Under the pieces are notes generated by a model. The model saw only the letters and a list, made by a program, of their open reading frames with translations. It was not told where the DNA came from and did no database searches. This document shows positions 27,555-36,492 of a stretch of DNA of 64,000 nt, in pieces. The translations under genes and the position numbers were made by a program. Each line of letters starts with the position of its first letter. Position 1 is the first letter of the stretch. The stretch comes from Colwellia psychrerythraea (GTDB taxonomy: Bacteria > Pseudomonadota > Gammaproteobacteria > Enterobacterales > Alteromonadaceae), in the NCBI RefSeq assembly GCF_000764225.1, contig NZ_JQED01000055.1, forward strand, positions 1 through 64,000, read 5' to 3'.

Positions 27555-30500
27555 ATGAATGATATGAGCAAAAAATCCCAAGGCCTTTATCGCGCCGAAT
27601 TTGAACATGATAGTTGTGGTATTGGCTTTGTCGCCAACCTAAAGGGTAAAAAAACTCACAATATTATTGAAAATGCACTCACCATGTTGAGTTGTATGGA
27701 GCATCGTGGTGGTACTGGTTTTGACGTCAAAAGTGGTGACGGTGCCGGTATTCTTATTCAAATCCCTCACGATTTTTTAAGCCAAGAGACCGCAAAACTA
27801 GGCTTTAGCTTACCTGAAGCTGGAAGTTATGGCGTTGGCATGATTTTCTTTCCGCGTGATAAAGAACAAAGTGAAGCGTGCAGAGACATTTTAAATAAAA
27901 ATATTACCGAATTGGGTTTAACTCTATTAGGTTACCGTGAGGTACCTGGTGATAATTCTATGTTAGGTGCTGCTTCGTTTGATAGCGAACCAAACATTGA
28001 ACAAGTATTTATTGCCAAACCAGAAGGCTTGACTGCTCAAGAGTTTGAACGCAAGTTATTTGTGCTGCGTAAATACACCTCGCATAAAATAAATGCCACC
28101 ATTGCCAAAGAACGTGACGAATTTTATGTTACGTCAATGTCATCAACTAAAATTGTTTATAAAGGGCAGTTTACTACAGAGCAAGTTCGTCAATATTACC
28201 TTGACCTTCAAGATGAACGTACTATCTCTGGCATGGCAATGTTCCATTCTCGTTTCTCAACAAATACTTTCCCAGCATGGCGTCGTGCCCAGCCGTTCCG
28301 TTATATCGCCCATAATGGTGAAATAAATACTGTACGCGGTAACATTAACTGGATGAATGCTCGCGAAGCATTATTTAGCTCAGTGAACTTTAGTGACGCT
28401 GAATTGAAAATGTTGAACCCAATTTGTAATAACGATAACTCTGATTCAGCCAACCTTGATATGGCAATTGAGTTATTGGTGTTAAGTGGTCGTTCATTAG
28501 CGCAAGTTATGATGATGATGGTGCCAGAAGCATGGCAAACTCAAACAGATATGGATGCAACTAAGCATGCCTTTTATGAGTATTATGCTTGTATCATGGA
28601 GCCGTGGGACGGTCCAGCTTCCTTATCATTTACCGATGGTAATGTTATTGGTGCAACGCTTGACCGTAACGGTTTACGTCCTTCACGTTACTTGTTAACT
28701 GACGACGGCACTTTGGTAATGGGCTCAGAAACAGGTACCTTATGTGTTGACCAATCAACGGTTGTTGAAAAAGGCCGCTTGCAGCCTGGTAAAATTTTTA
28801 TTGCTGATTTGAAGCAAGGTCGCATCATTAGTGATGATGAAGTAAAACAGCAAGTCAGCTCAGCACAGCCGTATGGCAAGTGGTTATCAGACAATAAAAT
28901 TGAATTGGAGCAACTACCAGTACCAACGGCTTCGATTGCTCAACCACCATTAGCTGAATTGCGTAAAATCCAAAAAGCCTTTGGTTATACCAGTGAAGAT
29001 CTTAATTTAGTACTTGCAGGCATGGTTGGCACATCAAAAGAACCATTAGGTGCGATGGGCACAGATACGCCATTAGCTGTTCTTTCAGATCGCCCACAAC
29101 AATTATCGCATTATTTTAAGCAATTATTTGCTCAAGTAACTAACCCACCAATCGATCCTATTCGAGAAGAACTGGTTATGTCATTGCGTGGTTATATCGG
29201 TAAGTCACTTAACTTACTTGAAGAAACTGCGGCGCATTGTCATAAAGTTGAAATTGACCAACCAGTGTTGACTAATGAGCAATTACGCAAATTACAACAC
29301 ATTGACAATGATCATCTACAGTCAAAAACTATTGCTATTACCTTTAAAGCAAGCGGTGAAGCAGGTGCACTTAAAAAAGCGCTGGAACGTGTATGTTTTA
29401 ACGCAAAAAATGCTGTTGAAGATGGTTATTCAATACTTATATTAAGTGATCGTGAAGTGGATAGTGACCATGTTGCTATTCCTTCTGTATTAGCAACCGC
29501 GGCGGTTCATCATTATTTAATTCGTGAAAAACTACGCTCTTATGCTGATATTATTCTTGAGTCTGCGGATGTGCGCGAAACGCATCATTTTGCAACGGTC
29601 ATTGGTTATGGCGCAGCAGCGGTAAACCCATATTTAGCATTAGAAAGTATGTATGGTTTACGCGATGAAGGTGTGCTTGATAGTAATTTAACTGATGATC
29701 AAATTACGGATAAATATACTAAAGCAGTAGGCAGTGGTTTATTGAAAACCTTCTCTAAGATGGGGATTTCAACATTACAGTCTTATTTAGGCGCACAAGT
29801 TTTTGAAGCCTTGGGCATTAATTCAGATGTCATCGAACAGTACTTCACTGGTACCGTTAGTCGTATTGAAGGCCTAAGCTTAGATCAAATTGCTCAAGAA
29901 GCTTTGTTACGTCACCGTGAAGGTTTCCCAGAAGCGAGTCGCATTGCTGTTGAAAATCTATTGCCAACGGGTGGTGAGTATTCTTGGCGTAATGATGGCG
30001 AACGTCATCTATTTAGCCCAACGGTTATTCGTTTACTGCAGCATTCAACGGCGAGTAACGATACTAATCAATTTAAGCAATACGCCAAAACAGTTGATGA
30101 TCAGAGTAAAGAAGCATTCACCTTGCGTGGCTTACTAGAAATCAGCAGTGATCGTCCTTCTATTCCATTAAGTGATGTTGAACCCATTGAAAATATTTTC
30201 AAGCGTTTTGCTTCAGGTGCCATGTCATTTGGTTCGATCTCTTGGGAAGCACATACAACCTTAGCTATTGCTATGAACCGCATTGGCGGAAAGAGTAACA
30301 GTGGTGAGGGTGGTGAAGATCCTATTCGATACACACCATTAGAAAATGGCGATTCAATGAATTCGCGCATCAAACAAGTTGCATCGGGTCGTTTCGGCGT
30401 TACCAGTCATTACTTAGCTAATGCTGACGAATTACAAATTAAGATGGCTCAGGGGGCAAAACCGGGTGAAGGTGGTCAATTACCAGGTGATAAAGTTGAT

Positions 30501-32162
30501 GCTTGGATTGGTAAAACGCGTGGTTCAACACCTGGTGTTGGTTTGATTTCGCCGCCGCCACATCATGATATTTACTCTATTGAAGATTTATCACAGCTTA
30601 TTTTTGATCTTAAAAATGCTAACCGTGATGCACGCGTTAACGTTAAATTAGTATCAGAAGCAGGTGTTGGAACTATCGCCTCAGGTGTATCTAAAGCTTA
30701 TGCGGATGTGGTACTTATTGCTGGCCATGATGGCGGAACCGGTGCTTCACCACTGAGTTCAATTAAACACACTGGTTTGCCGTGGGAACTTGGCTTAGCT
30801 GAAACTCATCAAACCTTAGTACGTAATAAATTACGTAGCCGTATTACGGTACAAACAGATGGTCAACTTAAAACGCCACGTGATTTAGCAATCGCAACAC
30901 TACTTGGTGCTGAAGAATACGGCATGGCAACTACTGCACTTGTTGTTGAGGGTTGTATCATGATGCGTAAGTGTCATTTAAATACCTGTCCAGTTGGTAT
31001 TGCCACACAAGACAAAGAGTTACGTGATCGTTTTACCGGTCGTGCTGACATTCTAGTTAACTTCTTCACCATGATGGCTGAAGGTTTACGTGAAATTATG
31101 GCTGAGCTTGGTTTTAGCAGTATTGAGGAAATGGTTGGTCAAACACAGTGTCTTAAGCAACGTGGTGATGTTGACCATTGGAAATACAATGGCGTTGACT
31201 TAACTCCGTTATTGCACAAAGAAGAGTGCGATGAAAATGAAACACTGCATCAATCAATCAGTCAGAAACATTTAATTGACGATATTATTGATCGTCAGAT
31301 GATAAAAGATGCTCAAGCGGCGCTTGATTCTCAGCAAAGTGTTTCACTTGAATATGACGTAATCAATACGGATAGAACGATTGGTGCGATGATTTCGAAT
31401 GAAATCTCTAAGAAGTATCAAGATAAAGGCTTACCAGAAAATACTATCAAGGTTAAGTTTAATGGTTCTGCTGGTCAAAGTTTTGGGTGTTTCTCAGCTA
31501 AAGGTTTGCACTTTGAACTTGAAGGAGATGCCAATGATTACTTCGGTAAAGGACTGTCTGGTGCAAACCTTGTGGTATACCCAAGTAAAGAAGCTACATT
31601 TACACCAAGTGAAAATATTTTAATTGGTAATGTTGCCTTCTTTGGCGCAACGTCAGGTAGTGCCTTTATACGTGGTATTGCTGGCGAGCGCTTCTGTGTT
31701 CGTAACTCAGGTGCTACAGCGGTTGTTGAAGGTGTTGGTGACCATGGTTGTGAATACATGACTGGTGGTAAAGCCGTAATCTTGGGTGCAACGGGTCGTA
31801 ACTTTGCTGCGGGTATGTCTGGCGGTGTTGCTTATGTGCTTGATGATAACAAAGATTTTGCACCTAAATGCAACATGGAAATGGTTTCATTAGAGACTGT
31901 TGATTGCGACGCTGAGAGTCTTGAATTAAAAGCATTAATTGCAGAACATCTTGCCGCAACTGGGTCAGATGTCGCCAATGATTTACTCAATGATTGGGAT
32001 ACCAATGTGAAACGCTTTGTTAAAGTCATGCCGATTGATTATAAGCGAATGCAAGGTTACATGAATGATGTACGCACGAGCGGAAAGTTTGAGTCAGAAT
32101 ATGACATTGCGGTACAAGCATTCGATATCCATTTAAATAAACTAGCTAGCGCAAAAGCTTAA
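27555..32162 (+). CDS. gltB: Glutamate synthase (NADPH), large subunit
   Basis: A 1535-residue GltB. It hydrolyses glutamine, channels the ammonia and reduces 2-oxoglutarate to glutamate in the cytosol, together with GltD. The N-terminal class-II amidotransferase domain begins at Cys21 (HDSCGIGFV) after a short propeptide. The central and FMN-binding synthase domains follow (about 480-1230; KPGEGGQLPG, SPPPHHDIYSIEDL, GHDGGTGASPLSS). A 3Fe-4S cluster is held by Cys1134, Cys1140 and Cys1145 (CIMMRKCHLNTCPVG). The C-terminal GxGxG helix domain ends the protein (about 1290-1500). Length and motifs are normal. AGGAATAAGCA precedes the ATG. It is 20 bp upstream of gltD, in an evident operon. Confidence 0.98.
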   Translation: MNDMSKKSQGLYRAEFEHDSCGIGFVANLKGKKTHNIIENALTMLSCMEHRGGTGFDVKSGDGAGILIQIPHDFLSQETAKLGFSLPEAGSYGVGMIFFPRDKEQSEACRDILNKNITELGLTLLGYREVPGDNSMLGAASFDSEPNIEQVFIAKPEGLTAQEFERKLFVLRKYTSHKINATIAKERDEFYVTSMSSTKIVYKGQFTTEQVRQYYLDLQDERTISGMAMFHSRFSTNTFPAWRRAQPFRYIAHNGEINTVRGNINWMNAREALFSSVNFSDAELKMLNPICNNDNSDSANLDMAIELLVLSGRSLAQVMMMMVPEAWQTQTDMDATKHAFYEYYACIMEPWDGPASLSFTDGNVIGATLDRNGLRPSRYLLTDDGTLVMGSETGTLCVDQSTVVEKGRLQPGKIFIADLKQGRIISDDEVKQQVSSAQPYGKWLSDNKIELEQLPVPTASIAQPPLAELRKIQKAFGYTSEDLNLVLAGMVGTSKEPLGAMGTDTPLAVLSDRPQQLSHYFKQLFAQVTNPPIDPIREELVMSLRGYIGKSLNLLEETAAHCHKVEIDQPVLTNEQLRKLQHIDNDHLQSKTIAITFKASGEAGALKKALERVCFNAKNAVEDGYSILILSDREVDSDHVAIPSVLATAAVHHYLIREKLRSYADIILESADVRETHHFATVIGYGAAAVNPYLALESMYGLRDEGVLDSNLTDDQITDKYTKAVGSGLLKTFSKMGISTLQSYLGAQVFEALGINSDVIEQYFTGTVSRIEGLSLDQIAQEALLRHREGFPEASRIAVENLLPTGGEYSWRNDGERHLFSPTVIRLLQHSTASNDTNQFKQYAKTVDDQSKEAFTLRGLLEISSDRPSIPLSDVEPIENIFKRFASGAMSFGSISWEAHTTLAIAMNRIGGKSNSGEGGEDPIRYTPLENGDSMNSRIKQVASGRFGVTSHYLANADELQIKMAQGAKPGEGGQLPGDKVDAWIGKTRGSTPGVGLISPPPHHDIYSIEDLSQLIFDLKNANRDARVNVKLVSEAGVGTIASGVSKAYADVVLIAGHDGGTGASPLSSIKHTGLPWELGLAETHQTLVRNKLRSRITVQTDGQLKTPRDLAIATLLGAEEYGMATTALVVEGCIMMRKCHLNTCPVGIATQDKELRDRFTGRADILVNFFTMMAEGLREIMAELGFSSIEEMVGQTQCLKQRGDVDHWKYNGVDLTPLLHKEECDENETLHQSISQKHLIDDIIDRQMIKDAQAALDSQQSVSLEYDVINTDRTIGAMISNEISKKYQDKGLPENTIKVKFNGSAGQSFGCFSAKGLHFELEGDANDYFGKGLSGANLVVYPSKEATFTPSENILIGNVAFFGATSGSAFIRGIAGERFCVRNSGATAVVEGVGDHGCEYMTGGKAVILGATGRNFAAGMSGGVAYVLDDNKDFAPKCNMEMVSLETVDCDAESLELKALIAEHLAATGSDVANDLLNDWDTNVKRFVKVMPIDYKRMQGYMNDVRTSGKFESEYDIAVQAFDIHLNKLASAKA

Positions 32163-32182
32163 GCTGCCAAGGAGAATATATT

Positions 32183-33673
32183 ATGGGAAATCCAACTGGA
32201 TTTATCAACGTAGGTCGTGCCTTGCCAACTGAACGTAACGCAGGTGAACGTTTAATTGATTGGCTTGAAGTCTATGAAGAAATACCACAACAAAACGTAG
32301 AGAAACAAGCTTCTCGTTGTATGGACTGTGGTGTACCATTTTGCCAATCGGCAAAATCAGAGTTTGCACCTGCTGTTGCAGGTTGTCCGGTAAACAATGT
32401 CATTCCTGAATGGAATGACTTGATTTATCGAGGCCGTTGGAAAGATGCAATAGAACTATTGCATAAAACCAATAACTTCCCTGAATTTACCGGGCGTGTG
32501 TGTCCGGCGCCTTGTGAAGGTGCTTGTGTACTGGGTATCAATGCTGATCCTGTGGCTATTAAGCTACACGAAAAAGAAATTATTGATCATGCTTTTAAGG
32601 AAGGTTGGGTGGTTGCGCAACCACCATCAACACGCACAGGTAAAAATGTTGCCGTAATCGGCTCAGGCCCTGCTGGTCTTGCGGCAGCTGCACAACTTAA
32701 TAAAGCAGGCCATATGGTTACTGTCTATGAACGTGCCGATCGTATCGGTGGTTTGTTAATGTACGGTATTCCTAATATGAAGCTGCAAAAAGAATTAGTA
32801 CAACGCCGTGTTGATATTTTAGCAGAAGAAGGCATTGTATTTGTTACTAACACCGAAGTAGGTAAAGACGTTAGTGTTGAGCAACTTGAAACTGATTTTG
32901 ACGCGGTAGTATTATGTATTGGTGCTACAGTGCCACGTGACCTTCCTGTTGAAGGCCGTGAACTTAACGGTGTTCATTTTGCTATGGACTTCTTGAAAGC
33001 AAATACTAAGAGCTTACTTGATAGCGAACATAAAGATGGCCAGTTCATTAATGCACAAGGCAAAAATGTTGTGGTTATTGGTGGGGGTGATACTGGTACC
33101 GATTGTATTGGTACTTCATTACGTCATCAATGTAGCAGCGCAATTCAGCTAGAAATCATGCCACGTCCACCAGAAAAACGTGAAGAGAATAGCAATCCTT
33201 GGCCACAATGGCCAAAACGTTTACTAGTTGATTACGGTCAAAAAGAAGCAATTGAAATTCAAGGTCAAGATCCACGTCAATATTTAGTGATGACTAAGAA
33301 AATCGAAAGTGACGAGCATGGTAATGTTAAAGCGGTTCACACTGTAGATATTACTTGGGAAGTAAATGATAAAGGTCAAATGTTCCCACAAGAAATTGCA
33401 GGTAGTGAAAAAGTGCTTCCAGCTGACATCGTACTTATCGCAATGGGCTTTATGGGTCCTGAAGGTGGTTTGGTTGAGCAGTTTGGTCTTGATCAAGATA
33501 ATCGCTCTAATATCGCTGCAGAGTACGATAAGTTTGCTACAAGCAAAGAAGGCGTGTTCGCTGCAGGTGATGGCCGCCGTGGTCAAAGTCTGATTGTTTG
33601 GGCAATTGATGAAGGTCGTCGTTGTGCTCGTGAAGTTGATAGCTTCCTTATGGGTAAAAGTTACTTACCTTAA
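32183..33673 (+). CDS. gltD: Glutamate synthase (NADPH), small subunit
   Basis: A 496-residue FAD/iron-sulfur subunit that passes electrons from NADPH to GltB. N-terminal cysteine motifs for two 4Fe-4S clusters are present (CMDCGVPFCQ, GCPVNNVIPEW, GRVCPAPCEGACVLG). A first Rossmann motif, VAVIGSGPAGLAAAAQL, binds FAD. A second, VVVIGGGDTGTDC, binds NADPH. A final FAD contact is GVFAAGDGRRGQSLIVWAI. A strong ribosome site (AAGGAG) precedes the ATG. The gene follows gltB by 20 bp and ends at an intrinsic terminator. Confidence 0.98.
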   Translation: MGNPTGFINVGRALPTERNAGERLIDWLEVYEEIPQQNVEKQASRCMDCGVPFCQSAKSEFAPAVAGCPVNNVIPEWNDLIYRGRWKDAIELLHKTNNFPEFTGRVCPAPCEGACVLGINADPVAIKLHEKEIIDHAFKEGWVVAQPPSTRTGKNVAVIGSGPAGLAAAAQLNKAGHMVTVYERADRIGGLLMYGIPNMKLQKELVQRRVDILAEEGIVFVTNTEVGKDVSVEQLETDFDAVVLCIGATVPRDLPVEGRELNGVHFAMDFLKANTKSLLDSEHKDGQFINAQGKNVVVIGGGDTGTDCIGTSLRHQCSSAIQLEIMPRPPEKREENSNPWPQWPKRLLVDYGQKEAIEIQGQDPRQYLVMTKKIESDEHGNVKAVHTVDITWEVNDKGQMFPQEIAGSEKVLPADIVLIAMGFMGPEGGLVEQFGLDQDNRSNIAAEYDKFATSKEGVFAAGDGRRGQSLIVWAIDEGRRCAREVDSFLMGKSYLP

Positions 33674-33715
33674 GCTATGAGCGCTGATAGCTTCTTTTAT
33701 TAAGCAAGCATAAAG

Positions 33716-33753
33716 AAAAAGTCCTGCCATATTCATTATGGTGGGACTTTTTT
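33716..33753 (+). terminator. Rho-independent terminator of gltBD
   Basis: AAAAAGTCCTGCCAT pairs with ATGGTGGGACTTTTTT across a 7-nt loop, followed by a T-run; it sits about 45 bp after the gltD stop. Confidence 0.9.
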
Positions 33754-33773
33754 ATTAAGTGCTTTTATCAATA

Positions 33774-34087
33774 TATACCCGTTCCACTTGAAGATGCATG
33801 ACTCAGCTGGAAATAGAAACGCCTTTAGGCAAGGCATTGGTTGAAGAGAATAGTTATTCTATTGTCGAAATCAATAACGCAGCTTAAAGCGTTTCTAAAC
33901 CAGCCCTTTGGGGAAGGCTGAGCAAATAATACTCTGCGTTACATTTCTTGTTAAGGACGCTACATGGATTTAGCTTATTAGAGAATGTAGGAGCATATTC
34001 TCCTGAATGACCCTTAATAAAAAATGTTCCTTGATTATGAATCGCTCAGACTTCCTGAAACGAGCATCTTCAAGTGGAGCGGGTATA
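33774..34087. repeat. 314-bp MITE-like element with 24-bp terminal inverted repeats
   Basis: Terminal inverted repeats at 33774-33797 and 34064-34087 match at 23 of 24 positions (outer ends TATACCC..., inner ends ...CTTGAAGATGC). There is no coding frame inside. The interior contains TCTGCGTTACATTTCTTG at 33933-33950, which nearly recurs in the element at 44.7 kb. Half or shortened copies of the terminus occur at 49913-49936 and 61884-61930. It is probably a non-autonomous element or a palindromic intergenic repeat of this genome. Confidence 0.85.
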
Positions 34088-34320
34088 TTGTAATAGAGAA
34101 AGTGATGTTCGATAAACTTTGGTGCCCTATTTCAATTTTGATATCAAATTAGACTAAAGTTTTATCAAAGAATCAGTAACTTTCAGAAAAGATGGCTATA
34201 ATAGAAATCTGCAATAATTAGTTTGTAAAATGTAGAAAATATTTAATCATTGAAGAGTGAGAAGGGATCGCTTATGTCTTTATTGTTTAAGTTTTTGTCA
34301 AAATCTTAATAAGGCTCCAT

Positions 34321-36306
34321 ATGAATTTACTCAATAACTTAGTATTTAAACAAAAGTTAATTTTACTTGTGTTGATCCCTCTTTTGGCAACGCTATTTTT
34401 TAGTCTGAGCCGTTTAAATTCATTAACGACAAAACAAGAGCAGCTTGAAGAAATTCAAGACCTAATTACGCTAACGGTTGCTAATAATGCACTTGTTCAT
34501 GAGTTACAAAAAGAACGTGGCGCTACGGCTGTATATATTGGCAGTAAAGGGCAAAGGTTTTCACACGAATTAGAAACGCAACGCAAACTTACCAATAAGG
34601 CTCATGAAAATCTCAATGCAGAGTTGAAGGATTTTCACTCGGATAATGACAAGGTTAATAACATTGTCTCATCGATTAAAAGTGGCTTAGTAAAGTTAGA
34701 AGGAATTAGAGCGAGTTCAGACGATCTATCAATCCAACTAAATCAGGCTATTGGTTATTATACCGCTCAAAATAAGCAAATGCTAAGCTTAACAGGCTTT
34801 TTTTCAGTCATCAGTCCAACAGAAACTGTCAGTACTGCTATTGCGTATTATGCTCTTTTAGAAGCTAAAGAACGGGCAGGAATTGAACGTGCCGTTGCTA
34901 GTGGTGGTTTCGCAAAAGATGCCTTCTCGCAAAATGCCTTTCAAAAGTTTACTAGCCTAGTGGCTTTACAAAATAGTTATTTAGAACAGTTTACCTCTAA
35001 AGCATCTTTAGACACGGTAAATGCTTATAAAAAAACGTTATATAATGCTGATGTAGTTGACGTTAATCGAATGAGAGAAGTGGCGGTATCTATTGGCCAA
35101 ACAGGACCATTTAATCTGGATGCAAAGGCATGGTTTAATAGTGCGACAGGGCGGATAAATTTACTAAAAGATATTGAAAACTTAGTCGCTAATGAGTTCA
35201 TTGTAGACATTAATAAACTCCTCAGTGTTGCGAGTACCAATGTTACCGTAGATTTGATTGTTATTATTGCAACCTTTATGCTCACTATATTTATTGTTTA
35301 CGTTATTTTGGTCAATTTAATTAAGCAATTGAATGAAATTTCGGTAACCATGGAAAAAGTAACTGAACAGAATGATTTATCAATAGAAGCAGGCGTTTTT
35401 AGCACGGATGAGTTGGGAAATATTGCTAAAGGCTTGAATAAAACACTTGCTACCTTTTCTAACGCGATCACTGAAATAAAAACGAGTAGTGTATCTCTTG
35501 CTGCCTCGGCACAACAATCCTCTGTTATTGTTGATAATAACGTCGGTAGTCTTCAGCAGCAGCGAGATGAAACCGCGCAAGTGGCTACAGCAATAGAGGA
35601 AATGTCAGCAACTGTGCAAGAGGTTTCTCGTAATGCTAATGAAGCCATGTCATCGACACATCAGGTGAATACGCAGGCGATAGAGAGCCAAACTGTTGTC
35701 GGGAACTCATTAGAAGCAATCAATAACTTAGCGTCAGAAGTTTCTGAAATAGGTCTACTCATCTCTGGGTTGCATTCAACTACGTCGAATATATCCAATG
35801 TTATTGATGTTATTAAAGGCATTGCAGATCAAACCAACTTACTTGCCTTAAATGCAGCGATAGAAGCGGCAAGAGCAGGAGAGCAAGGCAGAGGTTTTGC
35901 TGTGGTAGCCGATGAAGTGAGAACGTTAGCCCAACGTACTCAAGATTCAACTATTGAAATTGAAGAAATTATCAATCAATTGCAAAGTGAAGCAAGTAAC
36001 GCCAATACTATGGTAACCGGTACCCAAAAACGTGCTGACGAAAGTATTGATGGTGCTCATCAAATCGAATTGTCCCTGACAAGTATTGTCACGGCGGTCT
36101 CAGATATAAACTTGATGATAGAACAAATTGCCACCGCAGCAGAAGAGCAAGTTAGTGTTACAGAGGAAATCAATAAAAATGTCAATGATATTGATAAAAA
36201 GTCTTCTGAAATCACGTCAGGAGCACAAGATGTTTCGTTGGCGGCTAGTGAGCAAGTTGAAATTGCAAATAACCTTGAAAAGTTGGCTGCTAAGTTTGTG
36301 GTATAA
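34321..36306 (+). CDS. Methyl-accepting chemotaxis protein with NIT sensor domain
   Basis: A 661-residue inner-membrane chemoreceptor. TM1 is about 12-28. A periplasmic, all-helical NIT (nitrate/nitrite-sensing) domain follows (about 40-290), with HELQKERGATAVYIGS and AKERAGIERAVASGGF. TM2 is about 305-330, then HAMP (about 332-385) and a cytoplasmic signalling domain. The conserved hairpin tip reads IKGIADQTNLLALNAAIEAA, then RGFAVVADEVRTLA. It would relay nitrate, nitrite or a similar ligand to CheA/CheW. AAGG precedes the ATG. It is 186 bp upstream of the SLOG gene and probably a separate unit. Confidence 0.94.
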   Translation: MNLLNNLVFKQKLILLVLIPLLATLFFSLSRLNSLTTKQEQLEEIQDLITLTVANNALVHELQKERGATAVYIGSKGQRFSHELETQRKLTNKAHENLNAELKDFHSDNDKVNNIVSSIKSGLVKLEGIRASSDDLSIQLNQAIGYYTAQNKQMLSLTGFFSVISPTETVSTAIAYYALLEAKERAGIERAVASGGFAKDAFSQNAFQKFTSLVALQNSYLEQFTSKASLDTVNAYKKTLYNADVVDVNRMREVAVSIGQTGPFNLDAKAWFNSATGRINLLKDIENLVANEFIVDINKLLSVASTNVTVDLIVIIATFMLTIFIVYVILVNLIKQLNEISVTMEKVTEQNDLSIEAGVFSTDELGNIAKGLNKTLATFSNAITEIKTSSVSLAASAQQSSVIVDNNVGSLQQQRDETAQVATAIEEMSATVQEVSRNANEAMSSTHQVNTQAIESQTVVGNSLEAINNLASEVSEIGLLISGLHSTTSNISNVIDVIKGIADQTNLLALNAAIEAARAGEQGRGFAVVADEVRTLAQRTQDSTIEIEEIINQLQSEASNANTMVTGTQKRADESIDGAHQIELSLTSIVTAVSDINLMIEQIATAAEEQVSVTEEINKNVNDIDKKSSEITSGAQDVSLAASEQVEIANNLEKLAAKFVV

Positions 36307-36492
36307 CGGGTCTTCTCTTTATCGTTGATAGTTTATTACTACGTGTAATGAGCAGCAGACACATAAGTGATATTTCGCATATAAATGATAAGCATCAATA
36401 AGGCTATATTCATTTATTGGAAAATAAAATCAAGTATGTTATAAGTGTTTTTAGGATTTTATTTATTAATAACAAAGAATTAAGTTTATTTT

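Noticed and set aside
34321..36306. Chemoreceptor as part of the SLOG/WD40/TIR operon
   Set aside because: A 186-bp AT-rich gap separates them and chemoreceptors are not known partners; it is treated as a separate unit.
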